This document shows positions 1-8,216 of a stretch of DNA of 64,000 nucleotides, piece by piece. Source of the stretch: Hyphomicrobiales bacterium (GTDB taxonomy: Bacteria; Pseudomonadota; Alphaproteobacteria; Rhizobiales; Rhizobiaceae). The stretch lies in NCBI GenBank assembly GCA_900473185.1, contig UCKU01000017.1, positions 31,243 through 95,242 of the forward strand. Reading direction: 5' to 3'. Each line of letters opens with the position of its first letter. Position 1 is the first letter of the stretch. The translations under genes were made by a program, and so were the position numbers. The notes beneath the pieces were generated by a model, which did not search any database, was not told where the DNA came from, and saw nothing but the letters and a program-made list of their open reading frames with translations.

Positions 1-2
1 GG

Positions 3-128
3 ATGGTAATGATTACGGGCATGCTGACTGCCACAGTCGCTCTCTATGACAATCAGAAGATCGATACCTCCAAGGTCTATGGCCCGTTCGCTTCGGCTCG
101 CTCCGTAAGCGTCCTCGGCCAGTACTGA
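3..128 (+). CDS. Small hypothetical protein, possibly 5'-truncated
   Basis: An open frame runs from the left edge to a TGA at 126-128. If the ATG at 3 is the start, the product has 41 residues; ATG codons at 9 and 21 are alternatives, or the gene begins outside the window. The product ends in VSVLGQY and shows a short hydrophobic stretch (about residues 1-15) and no recognisable domain. No ribosome-binding site can be judged because the upstream sequence is missing. The next small ORF begins 39 bases later on the same strand, so the two may be co-transcribed and end at the hairpin at 334-360. Function unknown. Confidence 0.4.
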   Translation: MVMITGMLTATVALYDNQKIDTSKVYGPFASARSVSVLGQY

Positions 129-167
129 GGGGCGTGAACGCAACTCCCTACAGAAAGGAACGCCACC

Positions 168-302
168 ATGTTCACGATCCTGACAGTTTTCACAGCACTC
201 ATCAGCATCATGTTCATAGTGTCCGTTACTTCGACGATTTCAGCGCTGCGCCGTGAAAGCGAGGAAGTGAAATCGATGAACAAGAAGCATAGCGCTTTCT
301 AA
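168..302 (+). CDS. Small single-pass membrane protein (44 aa)
   Basis: ATG at 168 is preceded by a strong AGAAAGGAA ribosome-binding site at 152-160, and the frame ends at TAA 300-302. The 44-residue product has one strongly hydrophobic segment (about residues 2-25) followed by a charged tail rich in Arg, Glu and Lys, as expected for a small inner-membrane protein. A rho-independent terminator lies 31 bases downstream, which supports a real short transcript. I do not recognise a family; rhizobial genomes carry many such unannotated small membrane proteins. Confidence 0.55.
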   Translation: MFTILTVFTALISIMFIVSVTSTISALRRESEEVKSMNKKHSAF

Positions 303-333
303 AGCCGCTCCCGCTGCGTAGAGCATGAATGCA

Positions 334-360
334 AGCCGGATGTTCTGCATCCGGCTTTTC
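334..360 (+). terminator. Rho-independent terminator after the small ORFs
   Basis: A perfect 9-bp inverted repeat (AGCCGGATG / CATCCGGCT) with a 5-base loop is followed by TTTTC. It lies just after the 44-residue ORF. Confidence 0.7.
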
Positions 361-666
361 TCATGTCGAAGATGCAGGCCGCAGCGCCAGACAGCCGCTC
401 TTTCGCAGCGGCAGAACAAGAAGAGCCCCCTTGCCATAGAGCGCACGCACATAGTCGCTGCGTTCGCTTGTGACGACGGCAAAGGCCCTGCCCCATCGCA
501 GGATGGAGACACCTTCGGGCAATGCGCCGGGTTCGATGCTGCCGGCGGGAAAGACCATGGCAGCCGGCGCCTCGCCCGTTGCCGCGAAGACCACAGCAAA
601 CAGCGCGAAGACTGCGGCAACGACCGCAATCGCAGTGCCTGTCCTGCGTACCAAGCGCCTGATCAA
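361..666 (-). CDS. Hypothetical protein, last gene of the FAD-oxidase unit
   Basis: A product of about 101 residues with one N-terminal hydrophobic segment (about residues 10-29) preceded by three Arg-Arg pairs, consistent with a signal anchor or a single membrane helix. The rest is small and probably periplasmic. No domain is recognised. The frame lies 20 bases downstream of the 357-residue gene on the same strand. The start is uncertain: the first possible initiator is TTG at 664-666, a second in-frame TTG lies four codons later, and neither has a good ribosome-binding site. It is supported mainly by co-orientation and spacing. Confidence 0.5.
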   Translation of the reverse strand: MIRRLVRRTGTAIAVVAAVFALFAVVFAATGEAPAAMVFPAGSIEPGALPEGVSILRWGRAFAVVTSERSDYVRALYGKGALLVLPLRKSGCLALRPASST

Positions 667-686
667 CGAGCCACCCGTCCGATGTT

Positions 687-1760
687 TCAGAAATCGAATA
701 TATGTTCGAGGCCCGGATCGGCAATTGGCCGGTCTTTGAGCAGAGGCGCGAGATCAGCCATCTTGACCGACAGAAGCAGGCGATCGCTGTCGAAACCGGT
801 GCGAGGCAGGCGTGTGATCACCTCGCCAGGCAGATTGCCCTGCTCTATCCCTGAAGGCATGGTCAGCGACACCATGATCTCGTCATTGCCGGCAATCTCG
901 CGGATTGTACCACCTGCCTTGGCGACCTCAGCGAGGATATGGGTGAAGCGGTCGTAGCGCGGCGTTTCGATCAGCACACCATCGGCACTTTCCGAAATGA
1001 TCGATACATCGGGAATTGCCGAAAGCATGGTAGCCGGCAGGCCTGATACGACCGATCGGATCGTCAGCTTCGCCTCACCGGTTGCGGCAACAGCGCTGGC
1101 GATCATGCCGGCATAGGCGATCTTTGCACGCCACTCGCCGCCGAGCGCCAGACGACGCTCCCAGCCACGCAGCGGCTCTTCCACCGGTGCGACCCAAAGC
1201 CTGTCGATCCAGGGCTGGAAGGGATATTTGTACCATGGGGTCTGGCGCAGAAAGCCGGCATAATCGATCGCCATATCGCGGGCGACGATATCCTGCGGCG
1301 TCTTTTCGCTGCCGCGCCAGAGCGCAAAAACCCGACCGACCGTTTCCTCATAGGCTGCCTTCAGGCCCATTTCGAGCGTGAAGCTGACACCGATGGTCGC
1401 GATCATCATTCGCGTCTCGCTGTCGGCGCCGCCGTGGCGATCGGCAATACGGGTCAGCGCACAGTCTGCGACCCAGAAATCCTTCACGCTGGAGAAATAG
1501 CCGAAGCCATATTCGTCGCCCGTCTTCAGGGTTTCGGCGAGGCCATCATAGGCATAGACGATATGCCACTCCGGATAGGTGAGATAGGTATTGGCCTCCT
1601 GTCGGCGGAATTCGGGATCCGATATCAGCGGCTTGTAGCTGTCGGGTTCGGGATCGGCATGGCAGAAGGTCTCAACATAGGCAGCCGGGCTGAGCAGCAG
1701 CAGGACGGCGACGACGAGAATTGCAAGGAGCCAGCCGATGATCTTCAGAAAGCGCCGCAT
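687..1760 (-). CDS. Conserved hypothetical membrane-anchored protein (357 aa)
   Basis: The protein begins with one hydrophobic helix (about residues 5-30), likely an uncleaved signal anchor, followed by about 320 mostly soluble residues that should face the periplasm. I recognise no enzyme motif. It overlaps the preceding gene: GTGATG spans the upstream TGA, so it could start at GTG 1763 or ATG 1760. ATG is chosen because GAGG lies seven bases upstream of it. This coupling with the DUF4383-like membrane protein and the FAD oxidase points to a joint function, which I cannot name. Confidence 0.75.
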   Translation of the reverse strand: MRRFLKIIGWLLAILVVAVLLLLSPAAYVETFCHADPEPDSYKPLISDPEFRRQEANTYLTYPEWHIVYAYDGLAETLKTGDEYGFGYFSSVKDFWVADCALTRIADRHGGADSETRMMIATIGVSFTLEMGLKAAYEETVGRVFALWRGSEKTPQDIVARDMAIDYAGFLRQTPWYKYPFQPWIDRLWVAPVEEPLRGWERRLALGGEWRAKIAYAGMIASAVAATGEAKLTIRSVVSGLPATMLSAIPDVSIISESADGVLIETPRYDRFTHILAEVAKAGGTIREIAGNDEIMVSLTMPSGIEQGNLPGEVITRLPRTGFDSDRLLLSVKMADLAPLLKDRPIADPGLEHIFDF

Positions 1761-2170
1761 CACGGGGCCTCGCGGCGGAAGATATAGCTGGATGAGATTC
1801 CCACACCGCCAAGAAAGAGATGCGGCAGGTTGGCGAGGATCTTGAACGTAAAGGGCAGATCCTGAATGCCGTAGTTGACGATGCCGAGATCAAGGTAACC
1901 CGACCCGGTAATCAGCCCAAGCAGACCATCGCTGAAATAGAGTAGGCCGAAATAGAAAAGGAAGTTTCGGGATGCGCGGGCAGACAGGAAGGCTGCGATG
2001 CCTGCCCAGGCGGCCGAGGCCAGATGCAGGCTGTCGTCATAGATATCGAGCGCGAAGATGCCGAATGCGCGCCCCTCCGCATCCGTCAGTCCCGGAATGT
2101 AATTCAACGCCGCCGCAAAGAGCAGAGCCACCGTATAAAGCGCGGCAATCAGCCGAAGCCTGGACATCAT
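1760..2170 (-). CDS. Small polytopic membrane protein (DUF4383-like)
   Basis: About 136 residues with four likely transmembrane helices. The layout resembles DUF4383-type proteins, including a G-x-L-D-x-G loop before the third or fourth helix; this family call is tentative. The long open frame extends upstream to 2305, but the start at ATG 2170 (a second ATG is at 2167) has GGAG at 2174-2177 and lies seven bases after the FAD-oxidase stop, so the longer version would simply be overlap. It sits second in the unit, between the FAD oxidase and the 357-residue protein. Confidence 0.65.
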   Translation of the reverse strand: MMSRLRLIAALYTVALLFAAALNYIPGLTDAEGRAFGIFALDIYDDSLHLASAAWAGIAAFLSARASRNFLFYFGLLYFSDGLLGLITGSGYLDLGIVNYGIQDLPFTFKILANLPHLFLGGVGISSSYIFRREAP

Positions 2171-2177
2171 GATCTCC

Positions 2178-3671
2178 CTAGAGGCTTCCGAGATAGCGAT
2201 CCCAGAAATGATTTCGGAAGGCAAGGCGGGGATCCAGCCTGCGCTTGGCCGCTGCAAATTCGCCAGCGCGGGGATAGGCGCGGGTAAACTGATCCAATCG
2301 GGCATGCGGCCGATACGGCAGATAGTAGCTGCCGCCGATTGCGAGCACGCGCTCGATCAGCGCTTCCGTCATGCGCTGCATATCAGCCTCGCCCCTCACC
2401 GTCTTTTCCTGCGAGAAGAGCATGACCGCGGCAATGCGGGGTTCCCCAGCGTAAGCCAACACACTGTCGCGATCGGTATCGACATAGCGCAGCGTGATGT
2501 TTAGGAGCTGCTGATAGGAAGCCGGAATGATATCCTGGCAGGCTGCGACGAAATCAGCGAAGCGGGACGGCGAGACGAAATATTCGTGCAGGATATCCGT
2601 GCGGGACGGATCGCGGTCATCGAGCGTGATGACGGGTTCGTTCATCAGGCTGTTGCGCGTCGCCTGCGCCGCAAGCGATGGATTGATGACAGCCTCGGTC
2701 CACCAGCGAAGATGTTTGGCCGTATCCGAACCGAGCTGGGCCCGGAAGATTTCACGAGACACATGGCTGATGAAACCGGAACCGGAGGCCGGAGGTATCT
2801 TCGTCTGGTCCGGAGCGGCGCGATAGGTGATCAGCAGCGCCTCTTCAAAGAAACGATCGAGCGAAACATCCATGCGGCCATAGGCCATGTTGATTGCGCT
2901 ATCGCTCGCCAGAACCTCGGCAAAGCGCCGTCCGAGATCCTCGCCCGCCAGATGCTCGAAGGTCGGCTCAAGGAGCACATTCGGCACCATGTCGAGCTCA
3001 AGCTCGGTGATGACACCGAAAAGGCCGTATCCGCCCATGGCATGGTTGAAGAGCTCCGCATTTTCCGTGCGTGAGCAGGTCAGCAGATTGCCGTCCACCG
3101 TCATCAATCTGATGGAGCGGACGGTGCTGCCACAAGCACTGAATGGAACGGGCCAGCCATGGGCATTGACCGAAAAGGTGCTGGCAACGCCGAAGTCGTT
3201 GTTGGACTGCATGACGGCGGGCGAAAAGCCGATGCTATCGAGCTTGGAAATAATCGTCGACCAACGCGCGCCGGCAGCGACACGGTAGGTCTTGGCGGCT
3301 GTATCTGCCTCCAGCCAATCCTGATCGAGCGTCAGTGCCGTACCATTTTCGGCAAGGCTCTGACCGCCCATCGAATGGCGCGCGGCGCTGGCGATGAAGG
3401 GCCTGTTTGCCTTGACGGCTTCAGCGAGCGCCGTGCGCAACCGGCCGATCATGGCCTCCTGCGGCGGCTCCTTGACGGTCAGATGTGCCGCAACCCGGGT
3501 CGGCGTCAGCTCTCCGGCGTCATTGAGAATGGTCGCGCCATCTTCAATGGGAAGTTCCGCTGGAAAGGCTGGTCCGGGATCACTTTGCGGCTGAAGCAAA
3601 AAACGCCCTGCCGCCACACCGGCTGCGGCCGAAATACCGGCCAGCACCCCTCGCCTTGTCCACCTGCCCAC
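2178..3671 (-). CDS. Tat-exported FAD-linked oxidase (VAO/PCMH family)
   Basis: A 497-residue protein. The N-terminus carries a twin-arginine motif (TRRGVLAG, residues 5-12) followed by a hydrophobic Ala/Gly stretch, so export to the periplasm by Tat is likely. Residues about 60-230 form a PCMH-type FAD-binding domain: RHSMGGQS at 98-105, in which His99 stands where many family members attach FAD covalently; SNNDFGVASTFSVNAHG at 156-172; and GGYGLFGVITE at 213-223. The C-terminal half is an oxidase substrate domain. The start is GTG at 3669-3671 with GGAGGGGG just upstream. Relatives include sugar-lactone and alditol oxidases; the substrate here is unknown. It is first of a four-gene unit. 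Confidence 0.85.
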   Translation of the reverse strand: MGRWTRRGVLAGISAAAGVAAGRFLLQPQSDPGPAFPAELPIEDGATILNDAGELTPTRVAAHLTVKEPPQEAMIGRLRTALAEAVKANRPFIASAARHSMGGQSLAENGTALTLDQDWLEADTAAKTYRVAAGARWSTIISKLDSIGFSPAVMQSNNDFGVASTFSVNAHGWPVPFSACGSTVRSIRLMTVDGNLLTCSRTENAELFNHAMGGYGLFGVITELELDMVPNVLLEPTFEHLAGEDLGRRFAEVLASDSAINMAYGRMDVSLDRFFEEALLITYRAAPDQTKIPPASGSGFISHVSREIFRAQLGSDTAKHLRWWTEAVINPSLAAQATRNSLMNEPVITLDDRDPSRTDILHEYFVSPSRFADFVAACQDIIPASYQQLLNITLRYVDTDRDSVLAYAGEPRIAAVMLFSQEKTVRGEADMQRMTEALIERVLAIGGSYYLPYRPHARLDQFTRAYPRAGEFAAAKRRLDPRLAFRNHFWDRYLGSL

Positions 3672-3715
3672 AACATTCCCCCTCCGGATGAATCGGCAAG
3701 CTCTTCATAGCGCAA

Positions 3716-3745
3716 TAAAAAACCGGGCGGCAGGGGCCGCCCGGT
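3716..3745 (-). terminator. Rho-independent terminator of gyrA
   Basis: Perfect 10-bp stem (3722-3731 with 3736-3745) with an AGGG loop. Read on the minus strand it is followed by a run of T (A-run 3716-3722 on plus). It lies 21 bases beyond the gyrA stop. Confidence 0.85.
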
Positions 3746-3766
3746 CTGCAATGAGAAAGTGGTGAA

Positions 3767-6568
3767 TTATTCAGCCGACGGGGTTTCGTCAGCTTCGCCC
3801 GCTGCAGGCACTTCGCCTTCGGAAACCACGGCTTCGTCACCGTTTTCCGTCGTCTCTTCTTCTTCCGGCTCGCTGATGCGCTCGACCGAGACAACCTTCT
3901 CATCCTTGGCGGTGGAGAAGATTGTCACGCCCTTCGTAGCGCGGCTGGCGATGCGGATGCCGCCGACCGGGACGCGGATCAACTGACCGCCATCCGAGAC
4001 GAGCATGATCTGATCGCCGTCGTCGATCGGGAAGGCTGCGACCAGCTTGCCGATTTCGCCTGTTTTCGACGTGTCGGTGGCGCGGATACCCTTGCCACCA
4101 CGGCCGGAGATGCGGAAATCGTAAGAGGACGAGCGCTTGCCGAAGCCCTTTTCCGAGACCGTCAGCACGAACTGTTCGCGCGCCTTCAGCTCTTCGTAAC
4201 GCTCGTCAGAGAGCTGTCCCTCTTCGGTGACTTCCTCACCTACCAGAGCGATATCCTCTTCGTCCACGCCTATTGCACGACGCTCTGTAGCCGAGCGCTT
4301 GAGATAGGCAGCACGTTCCCATGGCTCCGCATCGACATGGCCAACGATCGTCATCGAGATGATGCTGTCGCCGTCGCCGAGATTGATGCCGCGCACGCCA
4401 ATGGAGTTGCGGCCGGCAAAGACACGGACGTCATCGACGGAGAAGCGGATGCATTGGCCGAGCGCCGTGGTCAGCAGAACGTCGTCCTGATCGGTACAGG
4501 TCTCGACCGAGAGGATTTCATCGCCCTCCTCGTCCAGCTTCATGGCGATCTTGCCATTGCGATTCACCTGGACGAAGTCCGACAGCTTGTTGCGGCGGAC
4601 AGTGCCGCGCGTCGTCGAGAACATGACGTCGAGGTTATCCCAGCTATCCTCGTCCTCAGGCAAAGGCAGGATGGTGGTGATGCGTTCACCGGATTCCAGC
4701 GGCAGCATGTTGATCAACGCCTTGCCGCGCGAAGTCGGGGTGCCGATCGGTAGGCGCCAGACCTTTTCCTTGTAGACGATGCCGCGCGAGGAGAAGAACA
4801 GAACCGGGGTATGAGTGTTAACCACAAATAGCCGGCTAACGAAATCTTCGTCGCGAGTGGTCATGCCCGAGCGGCCCTTGCCGCCGCGGCGCTGCGCACG
4901 ATAGGTCGCGAGCGGCACGCGCTTGATGTAGCCGAGATGCGAGACGGTCACGACCATGTCTTCGCGGGCGATGAGGTCCTCATCGTCCATCTCGAGGCCG
5001 CCATCGATGATCTCTGTGCGACGCGGTGTGCCGAACTCGTCACGGACAGAGGTCAGCTCGTCCTTGACTATTGTCTGGATGCGCACGCGCGACGACAGGA
5101 TATCGAGGTAGTCCTTGATTTCCTCGCCTATCTTATTGAGTTCGTCGCCGATTTCGTCGCGGCCGAGGGCTGTCAGGCGGGCCAGACGGAGCTCGAGGAT
5201 CGCGCGGGCCTGCTCTTCCGAGAGATTGTAGGTCAGATCCTCGTTGATGCGATGACGCGGGTCGTCGATGAGGCGGATCAGGCTTTCGACATCTTCCGCC
5301 GGCCAGCGGCGGGTCATCAGTTCTTCGCGGGCGGACTGCGGGTCCGGAGCCTGACGGATGACGCGGATGACTTCATCGATATTGGCGACGGCGATTGCGA
5401 GACCCACCAAGACGTGGGCGCGTTCACGCGCCTTGCGGAGCAGGAATTTCGTTCTCCGGCTAACAACCTCCTCGCGGAAGGAGACAAAGGCACGGAGCAT
5501 GTCGAGCAGCGTCAGCTGTTCCGGCTTGCCGCCGTTCAGCGCCACCATGTTGCAGCCGAAAGAGGTCTGCAGCGGCGTGTAGCGGTAAAGCTGGTTGAGG
5601 ATGACGTCGGCATTGGCGTCGCGCTTCAGTTCGACGACGACGCGATAACCCTGACGGTCCGACTCGTCGCGCAGATCGGAAATGCCTTCGATGCGCTTTT
5701 CGCGCACCAGTTCGGCCATCTTCTCGATCATCGTCGCCTTGTTCACCTGATAGGGAATTTCAGTGATGATGATCTGTTCGCGATCGCCGCGCATCGGCTC
5801 GATGGCGGCAACGCCGCGCATGATGACCGAACCACGGCCGGTTTCATAAGCCGAACGGATGCCGGCGCGGCCGAGGATCTTGGCGCCGGTCGGGAAATCC
5901 GGACCCGGAATGATCTGCATCAAATCAGGCAGCTCGATCGCCGGATCGTTGATCAGCGCGATGCAGCCGTCGATGACCTCAGACAGGTTGTGCGGCGGAA
6001 TATTGGTCGCCATGCCGACGGCAATGCCGCCCGCACCATTGACCAGCAAGTTCGGGAACTTGGCGGGAACCACGACCGGCTCTGACAGAGTGCCGTCATA
6101 GTTGTCACGGAAGTCGACCGTCTCCTTGTCGAGATCGTCGAGCAGCGAATGAGCGGCCTTCTGCAGGCGGCATTCGGTGTAACGTTCGGCCGCCGGCGGG
6201 TCACCGTCGACAGAGCCGAAATTGCCCTGACCGTCGATCAGGGGCAGGCGCAGTGACCAATGCTGCGCCATGCGGGCCAGCGCGTCATAGATCGCGGCGT
6301 TGCCGTGCGGATGGTATTTACCCATCACGTCCCCGGTGACACGGGCGCATTTGACGTATTTCTTGTTCCAGTCGATGCCGAGTTCGGACATGCCGTAGAG
6401 AATGCGCCGGTGCACGGGCTTGAGGCCATCGCGCACGTCAGGCAGTGCGCGGGACACGATCACGCTCATCGCGTAATCGAGATACGACCTCTGCATTTCC
6501 TCCATAATGGAGATGGGCTCGATACCTGGCGGGAGCTTCCCGCCGCCGGGGGGTGTTTGCTCAGTCAA
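3767..6568 (-). CDS. gyrA: DNA gyrase subunit A
   Basis: A 933-residue ATP-dependent type II topoisomerase subunit that cleaves and rejoins DNA and partners GyrB. The N-terminal breakage-reunion domain contains the conserved PDVRDGLKPVHRRILYGM stretch (43-60), the region HPHGNAAIYD (86-95) and catalytic Tyr130 in AAERYTECR. The GyrA box QRRGGKG at 559-565 opens the C-terminal beta-pinwheel, which identifies gyrase rather than topoisomerase IV. Ala91 occupies the position of E. coli Ser83; Asp95 matches Asp87. The start is TTG (6566-6568): an in-frame TGA lies two codons upstream and no ATG occurs before residue 22. A Glu-rich C-terminal tail ends the protein. Confidence 0.97.
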   Translation of the reverse strand: MTEQTPPGGGKLPPGIEPISIMEEMQRSYLDYAMSVIVSRALPDVRDGLKPVHRRILYGMSELGIDWNKKYVKCARVTGDVMGKYHPHGNAAIYDALARMAQHWSLRLPLIDGQGNFGSVDGDPPAAERYTECRLQKAAHSLLDDLDKETVDFRDNYDGTLSEPVVVPAKFPNLLVNGAGGIAVGMATNIPPHNLSEVIDGCIALINDPAIELPDLMQIIPGPDFPTGAKILGRAGIRSAYETGRGSVIMRGVAAIEPMRGDREQIIITEIPYQVNKATMIEKMAELVREKRIEGISDLRDESDRQGYRVVVELKRDANADVILNQLYRYTPLQTSFGCNMVALNGGKPEQLTLLDMLRAFVSFREEVVSRRTKFLLRKARERAHVLVGLAIAVANIDEVIRVIRQAPDPQSAREELMTRRWPAEDVESLIRLIDDPRHRINEDLTYNLSEEQARAILELRLARLTALGRDEIGDELNKIGEEIKDYLDILSSRVRIQTIVKDELTSVRDEFGTPRRTEIIDGGLEMDDEDLIAREDMVVTVSHLGYIKRVPLATYRAQRRGGKGRSGMTTRDEDFVSRLFVVNTHTPVLFFSSRGIVYKEKVWRLPIGTPTSRGKALINMLPLESGERITTILPLPEDEDSWDNLDVMFSTTRGTVRRNKLSDFVQVNRNGKIAMKLDEEGDEILSVETCTDQDDVLLTTALGQCIRFSVDDVRVFAGRNSIGVRGINLGDGDSIISMTIVGHVDAEPWERAAYLKRSATERRAIGVDEEDIALVGEEVTEEGQLSDERYEELKAREQFVLTVSEKGFGKRSSSYDFRISGRGGKGIRATDTSKTGEIGKLVAAFPIDDGDQIMLVSDGGQLIRVPVGGIRIASRATKGVTIFSTAKDEKVVSVERISEPEEEETTENGDEAVVSEGEVPAAGEADETPSAE

Positions 6569-6673
6569 AACGGTTCACGTTCTCTTCTAGAATCACTTGA
6601 AGATTTATAGCGGAAAGCCTGTTCCCGCGCCAATTTAGCCAGGGGTTTTGAACAGGCTTTTGCGGTCGAAAGA

Positions 6674-6695
6674 GGGCAAATCGCGCCATTTGCCC
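6674..6695. repeat. Inverted repeat in the gyrA-marC intergenic region
   Basis: GGGCAAAT, six bases, ATTTGCCC: a perfect 8-bp inverted repeat in the 225-base gap between divergent gyrA and the MarC gene. It has no T-run and sits about 100 bases before the MarC start, so it may be an operator or a 5'-UTR hairpin. Confidence 0.4.
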
Positions 6696-6793
6696 ATGGG
6701 TAGGAGACAATCAGCGATCATGCATTTGCCAAATCGGAAGCCGCACATCACAATCATCAAAAACAAGCATCTATATGGGGTTTTGAAGAAGCG

Positions 6794-7441
6794 ATGGCAA
6801 GCGCAGACCAACTGATCAACGCGTTCACGACGCTGCTCGTTACCATCGATCCGCCGGGGCTTGCTCCGCTCTTCCTCGGCCTCACCGTCGGCATGAGCAG
6901 GCCGGAGCGTAAGCAGGTGGCGCTGCGCGGCGCTACCATCGCCTTCATCATCCTTGCCGTCTTCGCGCTGTTCGGCTCCAGCGTGCTCGGGGTGCTCGGC
7001 ATTTCCATCGGCGCCTTCCGGCTGGCCGGCGGACTGCTGCTTTTCTGGATCGCCTTCGAAATGGTTTTCGAGAAGCGCCAGGACCGCAAGGAAAAGACCA
7101 CGGAAGTGGCGATCACCAAGGATCATATCGAGAATATTGCCGTCTTCCCGCTGGCACTGCCGCTGATTGCCGGGCCGGGCGCCATTTCCGCGACGATCCT
7201 GCTCGGAGGCACCCTGCCCTCCACCGTCGAGCGGGCGCAGTTGATCGGCGTCATTGCCGGCTGCCTGCTGATCACCCTAGTGGTGCTGTTTCTCGCCGAC
7301 CGGCTCGACCGCTTCCTCGGCGTGACCGGCCGGGCGATCCTGACCCGCCTTCTCGGCGTCATCCTGGCGGCGCTTGCCGCCCAGTTCGTTATCGATGGGG
7401 CCAAGTCTGCGCTCAACCTGATCAGCGCCACGCCCCATTGA
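6794..7441 (+). CDS. MarC-family integral membrane protein
   Basis: A 215-residue polytopic protein with about six transmembrane helices. The family signature is visible in TIDPPGLAPLF near residue 20 and FPLALPLIAGPGAIS near residues 118-132, two re-entrant-like segments typical of MarC/YhgN/SnatA proteins. Family members have been linked to amino-acid export, but the name MarC (multiple antibiotic resistance) is historical and does not show a resistance role. It is transcribed divergently from gyrA and ends at a bidirectional hairpin shared with ssb. Confidence 0.88.
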   Translation: MASADQLINAFTTLLVTIDPPGLAPLFLGLTVGMSRPERKQVALRGATIAFIILAVFALFGSSVLGVLGISIGAFRLAGGLLLFWIAFEMVFEKRQDRKEKTTEVAITKDHIENIAVFPLALPLIAGPGAISATILLGGTLPSTVERAQLIGVIAGCLLITLVVLFLADRLDRFLGVTGRAILTRLLGVILAALAAQFVIDGAKSALNLISATPH

Positions 7442-7442
7442 A

Positions 7443-7464
7443 AACGGCGCCCAAGGGCGCCGTT
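7443..7464. terminator. Bidirectional terminator between marC-like gene and ssb
   Basis: Near-perfect inverted repeat AACGGCGCC / GGCGCCGTT around a short loop, placed right after the MarC-family stop and 25 bases after the ssb stop on the other strand. The minus-strand side is followed by TTTTC, so it best serves ssb. Confidence 0.7.
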
Positions 7465-7488
7465 CTCAAAGCTTTTGGATGGCGTCAA

Positions 7489-8064
7489 TCAAAACGGAAT
7501 GTCATCGTCCAAATCGCGCGAGAAGTTACCGCCGCCAGCGCTACCGCCAGCGCTACCGCCACCGCTGCTCCCACCACGGTTACCACCGCCACCGCTACGG
7601 CCACCGCCGGAGGACGGAGCGGGCGCGCCGTAATCGTCGCCATAGCTGCCGCCGCCGAAATCATCGCCGCCGCGACCGCCGCCGAAGCCGGAGCTTGCGC
7701 CGCCGCCTTCACCACGCCCGTCGAGCATCGTCAGCGTCGAATTGAAGCCCTGCAGCACAACTTCCGTCGAGTAGCGGTCGGCGCCAGTCTGGTCCTGCCA
7801 CTTGCGGGTCTGCAGTGCGCCTTCGATATAGAGCTTGGCACCCTTTTTCACATATTGCTCGACGACCTTGCAGAGGCCTTCGTTGAAGACGACGACCGTG
7901 TGCCATTCGGTCTTCTCGCGGCGCTCGCCGGAATTGCGATCGCGCCAGGTTTCCGAGGTCGCGATGCGAAGATTGGCGATCGGCCGGCCATCCTGCGTGC
8001 GCCGGATTTCGGGGTCGGCGCCCACGTTTCCGATCAGAATTACCTTGTTCACACTGCCAGCCAT
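7489..8064 (-). CDS. ssb: Single-stranded DNA-binding protein
   Basis: A 191-residue SSB. Residues 1-110 form the OB fold (SVNKVILIGNVGADPEIR at the N-terminus, then the WRDRNSGERREKTEWH segment), followed by a long Gly/Ser-rich linker and the acidic tip DDDIPF that docks partner proteins. The open frame continues upstream to 8109, but ATG 8064 is chosen because AAGGTGA lies just before it and the protein then starts MAGSVNKV as in relatives. It is transcribed divergently from uvrA from a control region containing a LexA box, as in many bacteria. Confidence 0.95.
   Translation of the reverse strand: MAGSVNKVILIGNVGADPEIRRTQDGRPIANLRIATSETWRDRNSGERREKTEWHTVVVFNEGLCKVVEQYVKKGAKLYIEGALQTRKWQDQTGADRYSTEVVLQGFNSTLTMLDGRGEGGGASSGFGGGRGGDDFGGGSYGDDYGAPAPSSGGGRSGGGGNRGGSSGGGSAGGSAGGGNFSRDLDDDIPF
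7532..7567. repeat. 12-bp tandem repeat inside ssb linker
   Basis: Unit CCGCCAGCGCTA occurs at 7532-7543 and 7544-7555, with a degraded third copy at 7556-7567. It encodes a GGSA-type repeat in the disordered SSB linker and could change length by slippage in multiples of four codons. Confidence 0.7.
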
Positions 8065-8176
8065 ATCATTCACCTTACTGCCGCCCTGACCGGCGGCGTT
8101 CAAAACCATCGATGCACCTTAAACCATAGAGGACCGGCGGTGCGCATCCAGCCCTTCTTAATCCACAAGGAATTTT

Positions 8177-8191
8177 GTTCTTTATTTGTTC
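8177..8191 (+). promoter_or_regulatory. LexA (SOS) box between ssb and uvrA
   Basis: GTTC at 8177-8180, seven bases, GTTC at 8188-8191: an exact match to the GTTC-N7-GTTC operator described for LexA of rhizobia and other Alphaproteobacteria. It overlaps the proposed ssb -10 element and lies upstream of a TATGAT (8203-8208) that could serve as the uvrA -10. SOS control of both genes is inferred. Confidence 0.85.
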
Positions 8192-8216
8192 TATTTATTC
8201 GCTATGATCCTGTCAA
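8188..8216 (-). promoter_or_regulatory. Candidate ssb promoter
   Basis: On the minus strand a perfect -35 TTGACA (8216-8211), a 17-base spacer and TAGAAC (8193-8188, four of six consensus bases). The -10 overlaps the LexA box, so LexA binding would block it. Confidence 0.55.

Noticed and set aside
4937..6085. 382-residue open frame antisense to gyrA
   Set aside because: Low-complexity Asp/Arg/Val composition from reversed gyrA codons.
7532..7567. Possible CRISPR or regulatory repeat
   Set aside because: The repeats are adjoining 12-mers without spacers and lie in frame inside the ssb linker.
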